DNA of 64,000 bases from Comamonadaceae bacterium (GTDB lineage: Bacteria; Pseudomonadota; Gammaproteobacteria; Burkholderiales; Burkholderiaceae_C), in NCBI GenBank assembly GCA_015999985.1, contig JAECRA010000010.1, positions 1 to 64,000 on the forward strand, read 5' to 3'. A program made the position numbers and the translations under genes. Below, in pieces: positions 40,001-48,992 of the stretch. A model generated the notes under the pieces. It saw only the letters and a program-made list of their open reading frames with translations, searched no databases and was not told the origin of the DNA. The first letter of the stretch is position 1; each line of letters starts with the position of its first letter.

Positions 40001-40359
40001 TCATCATGACTTCGCTCGCGTTTATTCTGGGCGTGTTGCCGTTGGCGATCGCCACCGGAGCGAGCTCCGCCAGCCAACGTGCCATTGGTACCGGCGTGAT
40101 CGGCGGCATGATTGTGGGCACCACACTGGCAGTGTTCTTCGTGCCTATCTTCTTCGTGGTGGTGCGGAAAATCTTCAAGAGCAGCCAGCGCGAACGCGAG
40201 CGTTATGCCGAGCATGCAGCGCAAGCGGGGATTACTCCTGAGGCGGCGCACGCCTATGTCGAGGCGGCAGAGGAAGGCCTCTCCGCAGAAGAGCGGCGCG
40301 CCATGCATGAAGGTGCCGAGCCACCTGCCTCAGGCGCCAAAAAGGATTCACATGACTAA
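37093..40359 (+). CDS. RND efflux permease (AcrB/MexB family)
   Basis: [43 protein letters not shown]. Confidence 0.97.
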   Translation: [1088 protein letters not shown]

Positions 40360-41875
40360 GCACCGTAATTCACGCGCTAGCGGAGCAATCCGGCCGTTCA
40401 CGGCACTGGCACTGGCCAGTGTGTTGGCGGGCTGCTCTTTCATTCCTGCATATGAACGGCCTGCCGCGCCAGTCTCCGTGCAATGGCCGGATACGGCTGG
40501 TGCTCAGATGGTTGGCGGCACAGCCGCTGCTGATCTGCCTTGGCAAGAGTTCGTGCATGACGTTCGCCTGCGTGAAGTGATCGAGTTGGCGCTGGCCAAT
40601 AACCGCGACCTGCGCGTCTCTATCCTGAATATCGAACAAGCGCGAGCCCAGTATCAGATACGCCGTGCCGATCAGGTGCCGACCCTGGCCGGGTCTCTCA
40701 CCGGTACCCGCCAGGCGCCCAACGCTTCCGGCGGCGAAAACTCCTCCAACGTCAGCTCTGTCTACACACTGGGCGTAGGGATTTCCGCCTGGGAGCTGGA
40801 TTTCTTTGGCCGCGTCTCTGCGTTGAAAGACGCGGCGTTGGCGCAGTACCTGGCTACGGAAGAGGCGCGCAAGTCGGCGCAGATCAGCCTGGTCAGCTCT
40901 GTGAGTACAGCATGGCTGTCACTTCAGGCCGATACCGAGTTGCTTTTGCTGGCAGAGCGCACCCTGGCCACCAGAGATCAATCACTGCGGCTGACCAAGC
41001 TGCGCTTTGATAACGGTGCGTCGTCTGCGCTTGACTTCCGACAGGCTGAGTCGCTCAGTGCTTCGGCGCAGGCCGCCCGGGCTCAGCAACTGCGTTTGCG
41101 TGCGCAGGACATCAACCTGCTCACTTTGCTGGTGGGCCAGGCCATCCCAGAGAGGCTGTTGCCGCCATTGCCAGTGGTGTCCGTGGCGCCGCCTTCCAAT
41201 GATCTGACTCAGCCCACACCCGCTGTCGCTCCGACAGGAGAGTTGTCCACCTTCACTGAGGTGCCAGCCGGACTGCCTTCTGACCTGTTGCTGCGTCGCC
41301 CGGACATCCGCGCGGCCGAGCAGCAGTTGATCGCCGCCAACGCCAACATTGGCGCGGCGCGGGCAGCCTTTTTCCCGCGTTTTTCCCTGACTGCAAGTGC
41401 AGGACGGGCGAGCACCACGCTTGACGGCCTGGTGGGTTCAGGTGGCGTGGGCGCTTGGTCCCTGGCGCCCAGCATCACGGTACCGATCTTCGACATGGGG
41501 CGCAACCAGGCTAATCTGGACGTCGCCAAGGCCAGTCAGCAGATTACTGTGGCGCAGTACGAAAAAGCCATTCAGACGGCCTTCAGGGAGGCGGCCGATG
41601 CGTTGGCGGGCCGTGCCACGCTTGGCGAACAGCTGAAGGCGCTGGAGGCCCAGGCCGCCGCTGAACGCGATCGCTTCCGTCTGGCGGATTTGCGTTATCG
41701 CAACGGTATTGCCAACTACCTGGATTTGCTGGATGCCCAGCGTTCCTTGTTCGCTACCGAACAAGCGCTTGCGCAGACGCGGCTTGCTCAACGAACCAAC
41801 GAAGTGCAGCTGTACAAGGCCCTTGGTGGTGGCTGGAGTGAGCCCGCTGGCGAGGCTCCGCGCCCCGCAAGTTAA
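40352..41875 (+). CDS. RND efflux outer membrane lipoprotein (OprM/NodT family)
   Basis: [56 protein letters not shown]; overlaps the permease stop. Confidence 0.95.
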   Translation: [507 protein letters not shown]

Positions 41876-42003
41876 GGTGATCTTATGCCCGCGCTGAGGT
41901 GCGGGCGTCAGCCGCCCTATAATCATAGGCTTGCAGCGCGGCCGTGCATGACGACGCGCGTGCTCCGCAACAGAAAATCACCACGATCCCCCCCGAGGAC
42001 GCC

Positions 42004-42882
42004 ATGAGCGACAACATGCACGAGGAAGCACATACAGGCCCGGTCAAGACGCCTAAGCAGTTATTCTGGATTAGTTTCGCGGCATTCGTGATTCCGGTGT
42101 TCATCATCATCGGCCTCGTTTACTACGTTACCTCGGCGAACAAGTTGTCGCCTGGAGCCACGGATACTGAACGCGCGGTCGCCCAACGTATTCAGAAAGT
42201 CGGCACCGTGGAAATCCGCGATGCCAACCGACCACTGGCTGGCGGCGAAGAGGTGTACAAGGCTCAGTGCGCGGCTTGCCACGCTGCTGGCCTGGCAGGC
42301 GCGCCCAAGTTCCAGGACGTCGGGCAGTGGGCTTCCCGTATTGCCACTGGCTTTGACAAGCTCTTGCACTCTGCCCTTGCTGGCAAAGGCGGCATGGCTC
42401 CACAGGGCGGCGGCAACTTCACTGATGTGGAAATTGGTCGTGCCGTGGCTTACATGGCCAACGCGGCTGGCGCCAAGTTTGCTGAGCCAGCAGCTCCCGC
42501 TGCTGCTGCCAGTGCAGCGGCTTCTGAAGCTGCTCCTCAAGCCGCCGCAGCAGCACCCGCACCCACCCCTGCACCTGCGGCCGAAACCGTGGCAGCAGCG
42601 GCTCCAGCTGCAGCAGCACCCGCTCCTGCGGCAGCGTCAGCTGGCGCAGGCAAGGCTTTGTATGACAGCGCTTGCGTGGTTTGCCACGCAGCGGGTGTGG
42701 CCGGTGCCCCCAAGTTTGGTGACAAAGCGGCCTGGGCTCCCCGCCTGACGGTCGGCTTTGAAGAAGTTCTGAAGATCGCCACCACGGGCAAAGGCGCCAT
42801 GCCTCCCAAAGGCGGTGCGATGGCTGCTTCGGACGCTGACTTCCGGGCCGCAGTTCAGTACATGGTGGATTCAGTCAAGTAA
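42004..42882 (+). CDS. Di-heme class c5-type cytochrome
   Basis: Two CxxCH motifs (CAACHAAGLAGAP, CVVCHAAGVAGAP), N-terminal TM, Ala/Pro-rich linker. Confidence 0.92.
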   Translation: MSDNMHEEAHTGPVKTPKQLFWISFAAFVIPVFIIIGLVYYVTSANKLSPGATDTERAVAQRIQKVGTVEIRDANRPLAGGEEVYKAQCAACHAAGLAGAPKFQDVGQWASRIATGFDKLLHSALAGKGGMAPQGGGNFTDVEIGRAVAYMANAAGAKFAEPAAPAAAASAAASEAAPQAAAAAPAPTPAPAAETVAAAAPAAAAPAPAAASAGAGKALYDSACVVCHAAGVAGAPKFGDKAAWAPRLTVGFEEVLKIATTGKGAMPPKGGAMAASDADFRAAVQYMVDSVK

Positions 42883-42912
42883 GCCGCGGCTTCCACACTC
42901 GACACCCTTCAA

Positions 42913-42944
42913 GCAAAAAGCCGGTTCTCTGACCGGCTTTTTGC
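42913..42944 (+). terminator. Rho-independent terminator after the cytochrome gene
   Basis: gcaaaaagccggt-tctctg-accggctttttgc. Confidence 0.9.
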
Positions 42945-43059
42945 ATTTTCAAATTCCTTTCGTTACCTAGGGTGCAGCAGGTATAGCTGACGCAAGCGGG
43001 AGCGACGATCACGCTCCTGCGCGGGATCGAGCGAGTGGAGTCCTGCATTGGACGAGGGC

Positions 43060-43806
43060 TTACAAGCATTCGGAGCAGCTAACCTCCAACGCAAGGGAGA
43101 GTTTGTCTTCAGGGAGCCGGTGAATTCCCAGTTCTGTTGCCAGACCGGTCCAGCCCATCTCGGTGACGTGAATGACGCGCGAACCGTCGACACGACACAA
43201 CCAACGCTTGGCGCAAAGCAGTCCAAGGAACTCGACACCGAGCGGTCCTGCGAGATGGTGCTTGCGCTCGGTCCAATCCAAACACTGTCGTGCGATTCCA
43301 AGCCTTGTCGGGGTCACTCGCGCGAGGTCTAGGCCCATGCGGGAGAACCAGTCGGCACCATCGGGAGAAACTTCGTATTTCTTGTCGCCCTTGCGGGTGA
43401 TCACCGCATGTCGCTCAAGAGCCTCAGCCAACACGACGCCCAAGTGCCCGGCCAGATGGTCGTAGCAGCATCTGGCGAACTTCAGGGATTGTTCGTCTCG
43501 GCCGATTCGCCGCAAGCGTGGCGGACTGGTCGCAGCGATCGTCGCCAAGCTCTCAAGTGCAAGCGCTACTTGAGCGTTGGCCAATCGATAGTAGCGGTGG
43601 CGGCCTTGAACTTCGACTGCAATCAAGCCGCCGCTCAGCAGCTTCGCCAGGTGCGAGCTGGCTGTTTGTGGCATCACTCCACCGGCAAACGCCAGCTCGC
43701 CAGCGGGCAGTGCGCGGCCATCGATGAGCGCCATCAGCATGGCTGCACGGGCGGGATCCGCGATGAGAAACGCGGCCGATGCTAGCTTGGGCTGGTTGTC
43801 CGACAA
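43060..43806 (-). CDS. ArsR-family helix-turn-helix regulator
   Basis: DPARAAMLMALIDGRALPAGELAFAGGVMPQTASSHLAKLLSGGLIAVEVQGRHRYYRLA. Confidence 0.9.
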   Translation of the reverse strand: MSDNQPKLASAAFLIADPARAAMLMALIDGRALPAGELAFAGGVMPQTASSHLAKLLSGGLIAVEVQGRHRYYRLANAQVALALESLATIAATSPPRLRRIGRDEQSLKFARCCYDHLAGHLGVVLAEALERHAVITRKGDKKYEVSPDGADWFSRMGLDLARVTPTRLGIARQCLDWTERKHHLAGPLGVEFLGLLCAKRWLCRVDGSRVIHVTEMGWTGLATELGIHRLPEDKLSLALEVSCSECL

Positions 43807-43859
43807 AGCATGTACTCCTGAAGGTTCCTCCCATCATAGGCTTGGGTGGGATCAAATCA

Positions 43860-43877
43860 ATTCGATACGCATCGAAT
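43860..43877. promoter_or_regulatory. Candidate ArsR-type operator
   Basis: ATTCGAT-acgc-ATCGAAT between the ArsR gene and the divergent NTF2-like gene. Confidence 0.55.
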
Positions 43878-43935
43878 CAAATATGCGGTGAAGGGTCTAG
43901 ACTGAAAAGACAATGGTTAAAGGCGGAGTTTTCGT

Positions 43936-44388
43936 ATGAGCGGTATTAATGGGCAACCCAAGGTGCCGGGGGGCGAGGCAAAATTTATCTTCGAGCAGTG
44001 GCATCAAACTGTGATTGAGCGAGACCTGGATGCCCTCATGAATCTCTATGCGCAAAACGCTGTGCTGGAAACGCCGTTGGCGTATATGAACTCCGGAGCG
44101 CGGGCCGATGGAACGATTCAGGGATGGGAAGCGATCCGATCATTTTTTGAGGCGTCTTTCGCGCAGCCGGAGAACGGCCTGGGTCGCTGGTACCGAACTG
44201 GCCGACACCATGCTTCCGATCGCCAGGTTGTCTGGGAATATCCGCGAGTCACCCCTCAGGGCGATCAGGTCGACCTGGTGGAAGTGATGGACATTGATGA
44301 TCTCGGATTGATCATTTGTCATCGCGTGTATTGGGGCTGGAAGGGCTTTCAAACACTGCTTACGGCGCTAGACCGCAAACCGCAGTAG
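43936..44388 (+). CDS. NTF2/SnoaL-like protein
   Basis: FEQWHQTVIERDLDALMNLYAQNAVLETPLAYMNSG. Confidence 0.8.
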   Translation: MSGINGQPKVPGGEAKFIFEQWHQTVIERDLDALMNLYAQNAVLETPLAYMNSGARADGTIQGWEAIRSFFEASFAQPENGLGRWYRTGRHHASDRQVVWEYPRVTPQGDQVDLVEVMDIDDLGLIICHRVYWGWKGFQTLLTALDRKPQ

Positions 44389-44432
44389 TCTTTCAAGGCA
44401 GCGAGACCACTCAAAATCGGTCCCATTCCATC

Positions 44433-45419
44433 ATGCAAGTGCGCCGCATTCCGATGGATCACCTGGGTGAAATGCAGTCAACCCTGCCTTCGCGGTTGCG
44501 GCCTTTCTACGCGGCAGATGTCTCTGGTTTCTCGGCCATTCTCGCGGGACTGATCTGCCCCGGTTCGCTGAAGTCGCAGGGGCTGCAGCCCTCGCTGACG
44601 GTGCAAGCGTGTGGGCTTCTATGTGGTGGCACAGCCGTTCGGATTTCCGGTCGCGACATGAGTGTCCGCCACGACCTCGAAGAGCTTGAAAACCGTCCAT
44701 TCGAGGTGCTGGCCGTGGTGATTCTGGAGGGCACCGGCTACGTCGAGCAAAGCGGAAAAAGGCTTGTTTTCAAGAGCGACGACATCGTCTACCGCGCTAC
44801 AAATCTGCCCTCAGCCATCCATGTCGTTGGCGATTTCGATATCTTCATTCTCCGTGTGTCCTCGACGCGCTTCTTTGGCCCGTACGAGAGCGAGCGCCTC
44901 AACTTCGCACCAACATTGGTCCTCAGCGACTCCTCGACCGCCAAGCTATTGCGAACGCATCTGCAGAACACATTGACCGTCCTCGGCAGTTCTGACTCAG
45001 CGAGGGTCTACTACGCAGAGCAAGCGCTCCTGGCCATGTTGTCAGAGACTTACTTCAGCAATCTGCATTCAAGTTTGGACACGCCTTCTGGCAAGCGCTG
45101 GAACAAGATCTTGCTGTGTATCGAAGCGAACTATAGAAACCCCGATTTTTCCGTGGAGCACGTGGCCGAGATGCTGGGCCTTTCCAAGCGATCTGTCCAC
45201 GATGTTCTCAAGGCGCATGACACCAAGTACAGCCATTTGCTTCGAGCCAAGAGACTGTCCAGCGCTGCACTCGACCTGCAGGACGAGAAGCTTTCGCACC
45301 TCGCAGTGTCCGAGATTGCATACCGCAACGGATTTGTCGACGCCAGCCATTTCAGCCGCGCGTTCCGTGCGCAGCATGGTTATCCGCCCGGCGCTGCAAG
45401 AGCAAAAGCCTCCGCATAG
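44433..45419 (+). CDS. AraC-family transcriptional regulator
   Basis: C-terminal double HTH: FSVEHVAEMLGLSKRSVHDVLKAHD...VSEIAYRNGFVDASHFSRAFRAQHGYPPGAARA. Confidence 0.9.
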   Translation: MQVRRIPMDHLGEMQSTLPSRLRPFYAADVSGFSAILAGLICPGSLKSQGLQPSLTVQACGLLCGGTAVRISGRDMSVRHDLEELENRPFEVLAVVILEGTGYVEQSGKRLVFKSDDIVYRATNLPSAIHVVGDFDIFILRVSSTRFFGPYESERLNFAPTLVLSDSSTAKLLRTHLQNTLTVLGSSDSARVYYAEQALLAMLSETYFSNLHSSLDTPSGKRWNKILLCIEANYRNPDFSVEHVAEMLGLSKRSVHDVLKAHDTKYSHLLRAKRLSSAALDLQDEKLSHLAVSEIAYRNGFVDASHFSRAFRAQHGYPPGAARAKASA

Positions 45420-45528
45420 ACCCGCTTAGATCAGGCGCTTATGGCCGCGCATCAGCTCTGCGCTCCCAGTCAAGGCCATTGCGCTCTGTGGCAATGAAAT
45501 ATTGCCGACATGGACCTACGCTAGGCAC

Positions 45529-46320
45529 ATGAAATCGAGCACCACCGAAACACCTGCTGAACTGACCGCCAAATCTCTGGCTGCAATTGAGCAGATCCAG
45601 GGTAAATTGGATTACGGCACCTGGACCCAGAATGAGCGCATCGCTCTGAGTTGCCGACTGCTTGCCGCCAATGGTCACGCAGAGACCCTTGCCGGCCAAC
45701 TGACTGTGCGCCAGGATGATGGCACCTTCATGACAGTGCCCCTCGGGCGCGGGTTCTTTGAAGTCCGCGCATCCAACCTTATTCGCATTGACAAGTCGAT
45801 GCAGGTTATCGAGGGCTCAGGCGCAGCCAACCCTGCGATTCGCTTCCATCTCTGGGTGTACAACGCCCGACCCGACGTTCGGTGCATCGTGCACACCCAC
45901 CCTCCGTATGTCGCTGCGCTCTCGATGACCGGCCAACCTCTCAAGGTCGCCCACATGGACGCTACCCCGTTTTTTGACGACTGCGCTTTCCTGCCGACCT
46001 GGCCAGGCCTGCCAATGGCAGAAGAGGAGGGGGAGATCATCTCGAGAGCACTGGGACCCAAGCGCAGCATCCTGCTTGCCAATCATGGTTTTCTCACAGC
46101 TACGCCCTCCATTGAGGAGTCGCTGTACCTGGCGATCTTGCTCGAGCGGTGCGCCCGCAATCAACTTCGAGCCGCCGCGTGCGGGTCGATTGCGGAGCTC
46201 GATGCAGATCTTGCCCGTGAATCGCATGACTTCCTGTTGCGTCCGGAGATCGTGAAAACCACCTTCGCAACGATGTCACGGGAATACCTGGCCGGCAAGG
46301 ATGTCTGCGTCATCAGTTAA
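45529..46320 (+). CDS. Class II aldolase/adducin family protein
   Basis: HAETLAGQLTVR; VRCIVHTHPPYVAALSM; ANHGFLTATPSIEESLYLAI. Confidence 0.9.
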   Translation: MKSSTTETPAELTAKSLAAIEQIQGKLDYGTWTQNERIALSCRLLAANGHAETLAGQLTVRQDDGTFMTVPLGRGFFEVRASNLIRIDKSMQVIEGSGAANPAIRFHLWVYNARPDVRCIVHTHPPYVAALSMTGQPLKVAHMDATPFFDDCAFLPTWPGLPMAEEEGEIISRALGPKRSILLANHGFLTATPSIEESLYLAILLERCARNQLRAAACGSIAELDADLARESHDFLLRPEIVKTTFATMSREYLAGKDVCVIS

Positions 46321-46332
46321 GGAATCAAAGCC

Positions 46333-46875
46333 ATGAATCACACGAGCGAACTTGACATTGGATCAAATGCGGGGGCCATTGCGCCGGTTGTTGTGCAGAC
46401 CGGAGCCGTAGTCTCCTTGCATTCAGCGCCCCGCGCGATGCTGCCCATGAGGGAGTTTCCGTTTCTGGAGCTTGTAGAAGGCCACGGCGTCAAAGGTGAT
46501 CGCTACGCCAGTGGCCTCGGATTCCTGTCGGACAAGCTGGAGAGCTTCGACATTCTGGATTACCGGCAGGTCTCGTTCTTCGAGCAAGAGGCACTTGACA
46601 TGTTATGGGACGTTCACGGCGTTCGGCTGAGCGCCAATGAGCATCGGCGCAACGTCACCACCCGTGGGATTGACCTCAACGCCTTTATCGGCAAACGTTT
46701 CCAGATCGGATCTTGCATCTGCGTGGGCTCTGAAACGCCGCCTTGCAAGCACCTGGAGGAAGTGACCGGCAAGCCGATCGCGCCCATGCTCATCCGCCGC
46801 GGTGGCTTGAACGCCATGATCGTGCGGGGCGGCGTTATCAAGCCTGGCGATGTCATTCAATCGCTGCCGGAGTGA
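46333..46875 (+). CDS. MOSC domain-containing protein
   Basis: EGHGVKGDRYASGLGFLS...NEHRRNVTTRGIDLNAFIGKRFQIGSCICVGSETPPCKHLEEVTG. Confidence 0.88.
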   Translation: MNHTSELDIGSNAGAIAPVVVQTGAVVSLHSAPRAMLPMREFPFLELVEGHGVKGDRYASGLGFLSDKLESFDILDYRQVSFFEQEALDMLWDVHGVRLSANEHRRNVTTRGIDLNAFIGKRFQIGSCICVGSETPPCKHLEEVTGKPIAPMLIRRGGLNAMIVRGGVIKPGDVIQSLPE

Positions 46876-46877
46876 TC

Positions 46878-47819
46878 ATGACCAATCGAAATCAGTACAT
46901 CACGTCTGTCGTCAGCCAAGTGCATGACGAAACCGAGAGGGTGCGCCGATACAGCTTGAAGTGTGTCGACGGTTGGGAGCTGCCGCCGTTCACCGCGGGC
47001 GCCCACATTGATGTGGTTCTTGAATCGGGGGATACGCGTCAGTATTCCCTGTGCAGCGACCCGCGCGAGAGAAATGAATACCAGTTCGCCGTACTGCGCG
47101 AGGATGTGGGCCGCGGTGGATCCCTGGAGATTCACCAGAATTTCAAGGTGGGCACGCCCGTCTCGCTCTGGTTGCCCAGGAATCTGTTTCCCCTCGCGGA
47201 GAGCTCAGGCAATCACATCCTGATTGCTGGTGGGGTTGGAATCACGCCTTTCATTTCGATGATCTTCGAACTCGAACGACGATCTGCAAGCTATGAGCTT
47301 CACTATTGCGCGCGCACTGCGAGTGACTTCGCGTTCCGCGAGTTCCTTCTGTCGAGCCGGCGGACCGGTCAGATCCATTTGTATGCGGATGGCAAACGGC
47401 TCGAGATGGAGAAAGTGCTGGGCAGATCGAGTGATGGTCAGCATGCCTATTGTTGCGGCCCGACGCGCATGGCGGAAGCGTTCGCCCATGCACTGCGCGA
47501 TTGGCCTGAGCATCAGGTGCACCAGGAGGCCTTCGGAAAGTTGCCAGTTCCGCAAGGTCCCACGTATGAGGTGGTTCTGCGGCGGTCGAACCTCACGTTG
47601 ACCGTCGTTCCTGGAAAAAGCCTGCTGCACACCCTGAAGGACGCCGGCCTGCCGATGAAGGTGGGGTGCGAGTCAGGCATCTGCACGCTCTGCAAAGTGC
47701 CATGGGTAGCTGGCGCCCCGATTCACCGCGACCATGTGCTGACATCCACCGAACGAGAAACGGTATTGCTCAGCTGCGTTTGCGGCAGCGACGGTGACGC
47801 GATCGAACTCGACCTGTGA
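46878..47819 (+). CDS. PDR/VanB-type oxidoreductase (FMN/NAD reductase with 2Fe-2S ferredoxin domain)
   Basis: RQYSLCSDPRERNEYQFAVLRE; ILIAGGVGITPFISMI; CESGICTLCKV...C ferredoxin motif. Confidence 0.92.
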   Translation: MTNRNQYITSVVSQVHDETERVRRYSLKCVDGWELPPFTAGAHIDVVLESGDTRQYSLCSDPRERNEYQFAVLREDVGRGGSLEIHQNFKVGTPVSLWLPRNLFPLAESSGNHILIAGGVGITPFISMIFELERRSASYELHYCARTASDFAFREFLLSSRRTGQIHLYADGKRLEMEKVLGRSSDGQHAYCCGPTRMAEAFAHALRDWPEHQVHQEAFGKLPVPQGPTYEVVLRRSNLTLTVVPGKSLLHTLKDAGLPMKVGCESGICTLCKVPWVAGAPIHRDHVLTSTERETVLLSCVCGSDGDAIELDL

Positions 47820-47832
47820 TGTAGGAACGCGT

Positions 47833-48013
47833 CTAAGAGACTGTTCAAAGTCTCCTCGCGGTCCCATTGCGCCCGTTGCAAGGCGCCCAAAAAGCCGCGT
47901 CTGCAGCGCTAAAAATACTCGCGATACCCCGAGGTATCCCTGCCTTTTTCGCCTCGCATCCACAGATTTTTGAACACAACGGCCCTCGCGCAGAGACTTT
48001 GAACAGGCTCTAA
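47833..48013. mobile_element. MITE-like element, about 180 bp with near-perfect 22-bp terminal inverted repeats
   Basis: CTAAGAGACTGTTCAAAGTCTC ... GAGACTTTGAACAGGCTCTAAG. Confidence 0.65.
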
Positions 48014-48038
48014 GAACCCACTGACCGAAAGGCATTCC

Positions 48039-48992
48039 ATGAGGTTTTCAATTCTGGGCGCAGGGGCCATGGGCTCCCTGTTCGGCGGCCTGCTGGCGGA
48101 GGCCGGACACGCAGTTCAACTCATCGACACGAATTCGGCACATGTCTCCGCGGTTCAGCGGCAAGGCTTGTCGTTGACCACTTCGGACCACGGGACACGC
48201 CAGATCTCATCGGTTGACGCATGTCTTCCCGAAGAGGCGGTCGCCGCGCGAACCTTTGCGGAATGCCTGATCGTCTTCACCAAGACCGTTGACAGCCGCG
48301 CCGCGCTTGCAGCGGTGCGCCCGATCATTGGTCCGGATACCTTTGGTCTCAGTCTGCAGAACGGGCTTGGGAATCTGGAGACTCTGCACAGTTTTTTTAC
48401 GCAAGACCGATGCCTGATTGGCGTGACGAGCTGGCCCGCCGAATTGATAGAGCCTGGCAGCGTCCGGTCGCAAGGGACTGGCTCGATCGAGTTGCAAGTG
48501 GCTACTCATGGCCACACACATTCCAGCGTTGCGGAGTCGGTCGCTTCGTCTTTTAACGACGCTGGATTGAGGTGTGCCCCCGTCGATGATCTGTGGACAA
48601 CTCTCTGGGAAAAATTGGCGTTCAACGCCGCCTTGAATAGCGTCTGCGCCGCGACTGGTAGCCCCGTAGGTCGCCTGGGCCTGGTGCCCAACGCTATCGC
48701 GCTCACGCATCACATCGTCAAGGAGGTCTGTTCCGTGGCAGCGGCCTCTGGCGTCGCGGTCAACGAGATGCGGTGCTTGAGCAAGATCTCGGCCGCGATC
48801 GCAGACCACCCCACCGTCATACCGTCAACACTGCAGGATCTGCTCGCGCATCGACCGACCGAGATCGGATCGATCAACGGTGCGGTGGTCGCGGAAGCGG
48901 AAAAGTATGGCGTTCCGGTGCCCTGCACAAAGACAGTCCTGACCATGGTTCAACTCATCGAACAGAGGCAACAGGCGGTCGCCACGCCTTAG
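48039..48992 (+). CDS. Ketopantoate reductase-family protein (2-dehydropantoate 2-reductase-like)
   Basis: MRFSILGAGAMGSLFGGLLAEAGHAVQLID; KLAFNAALNSVCAATGSPVG. Confidence 0.88.
   Translation: MRFSILGAGAMGSLFGGLLAEAGHAVQLIDTNSAHVSAVQRQGLSLTTSDHGTRQISSVDACLPEEAVAARTFAECLIVFTKTVDSRAALAAVRPIIGPDTFGLSLQNGLGNLETLHSFFTQDRCLIGVTSWPAELIEPGSVRSQGTGSIELQVATHGHTHSSVAESVASSFNDAGLRCAPVDDLWTTLWEKLAFNAALNSVCAATGSPVGRLGLVPNAIALTHHIVKEVCSVAAASGVAVNEMRCLSKISAAIADHPTVIPSTLQDLLAHRPTEIGSINGAVVAEAEKYGVPVPCTKTVLTMVQLIEQRQQAVATP

Noticed and set aside
42480-42660. Ala/Pro-rich repeat-like DNA in the cytochrome gene
   Set aside because: Encodes the flexible interdomain linker of a di-heme cytochrome; a common feature rather than a mobile or tandem repeat array.
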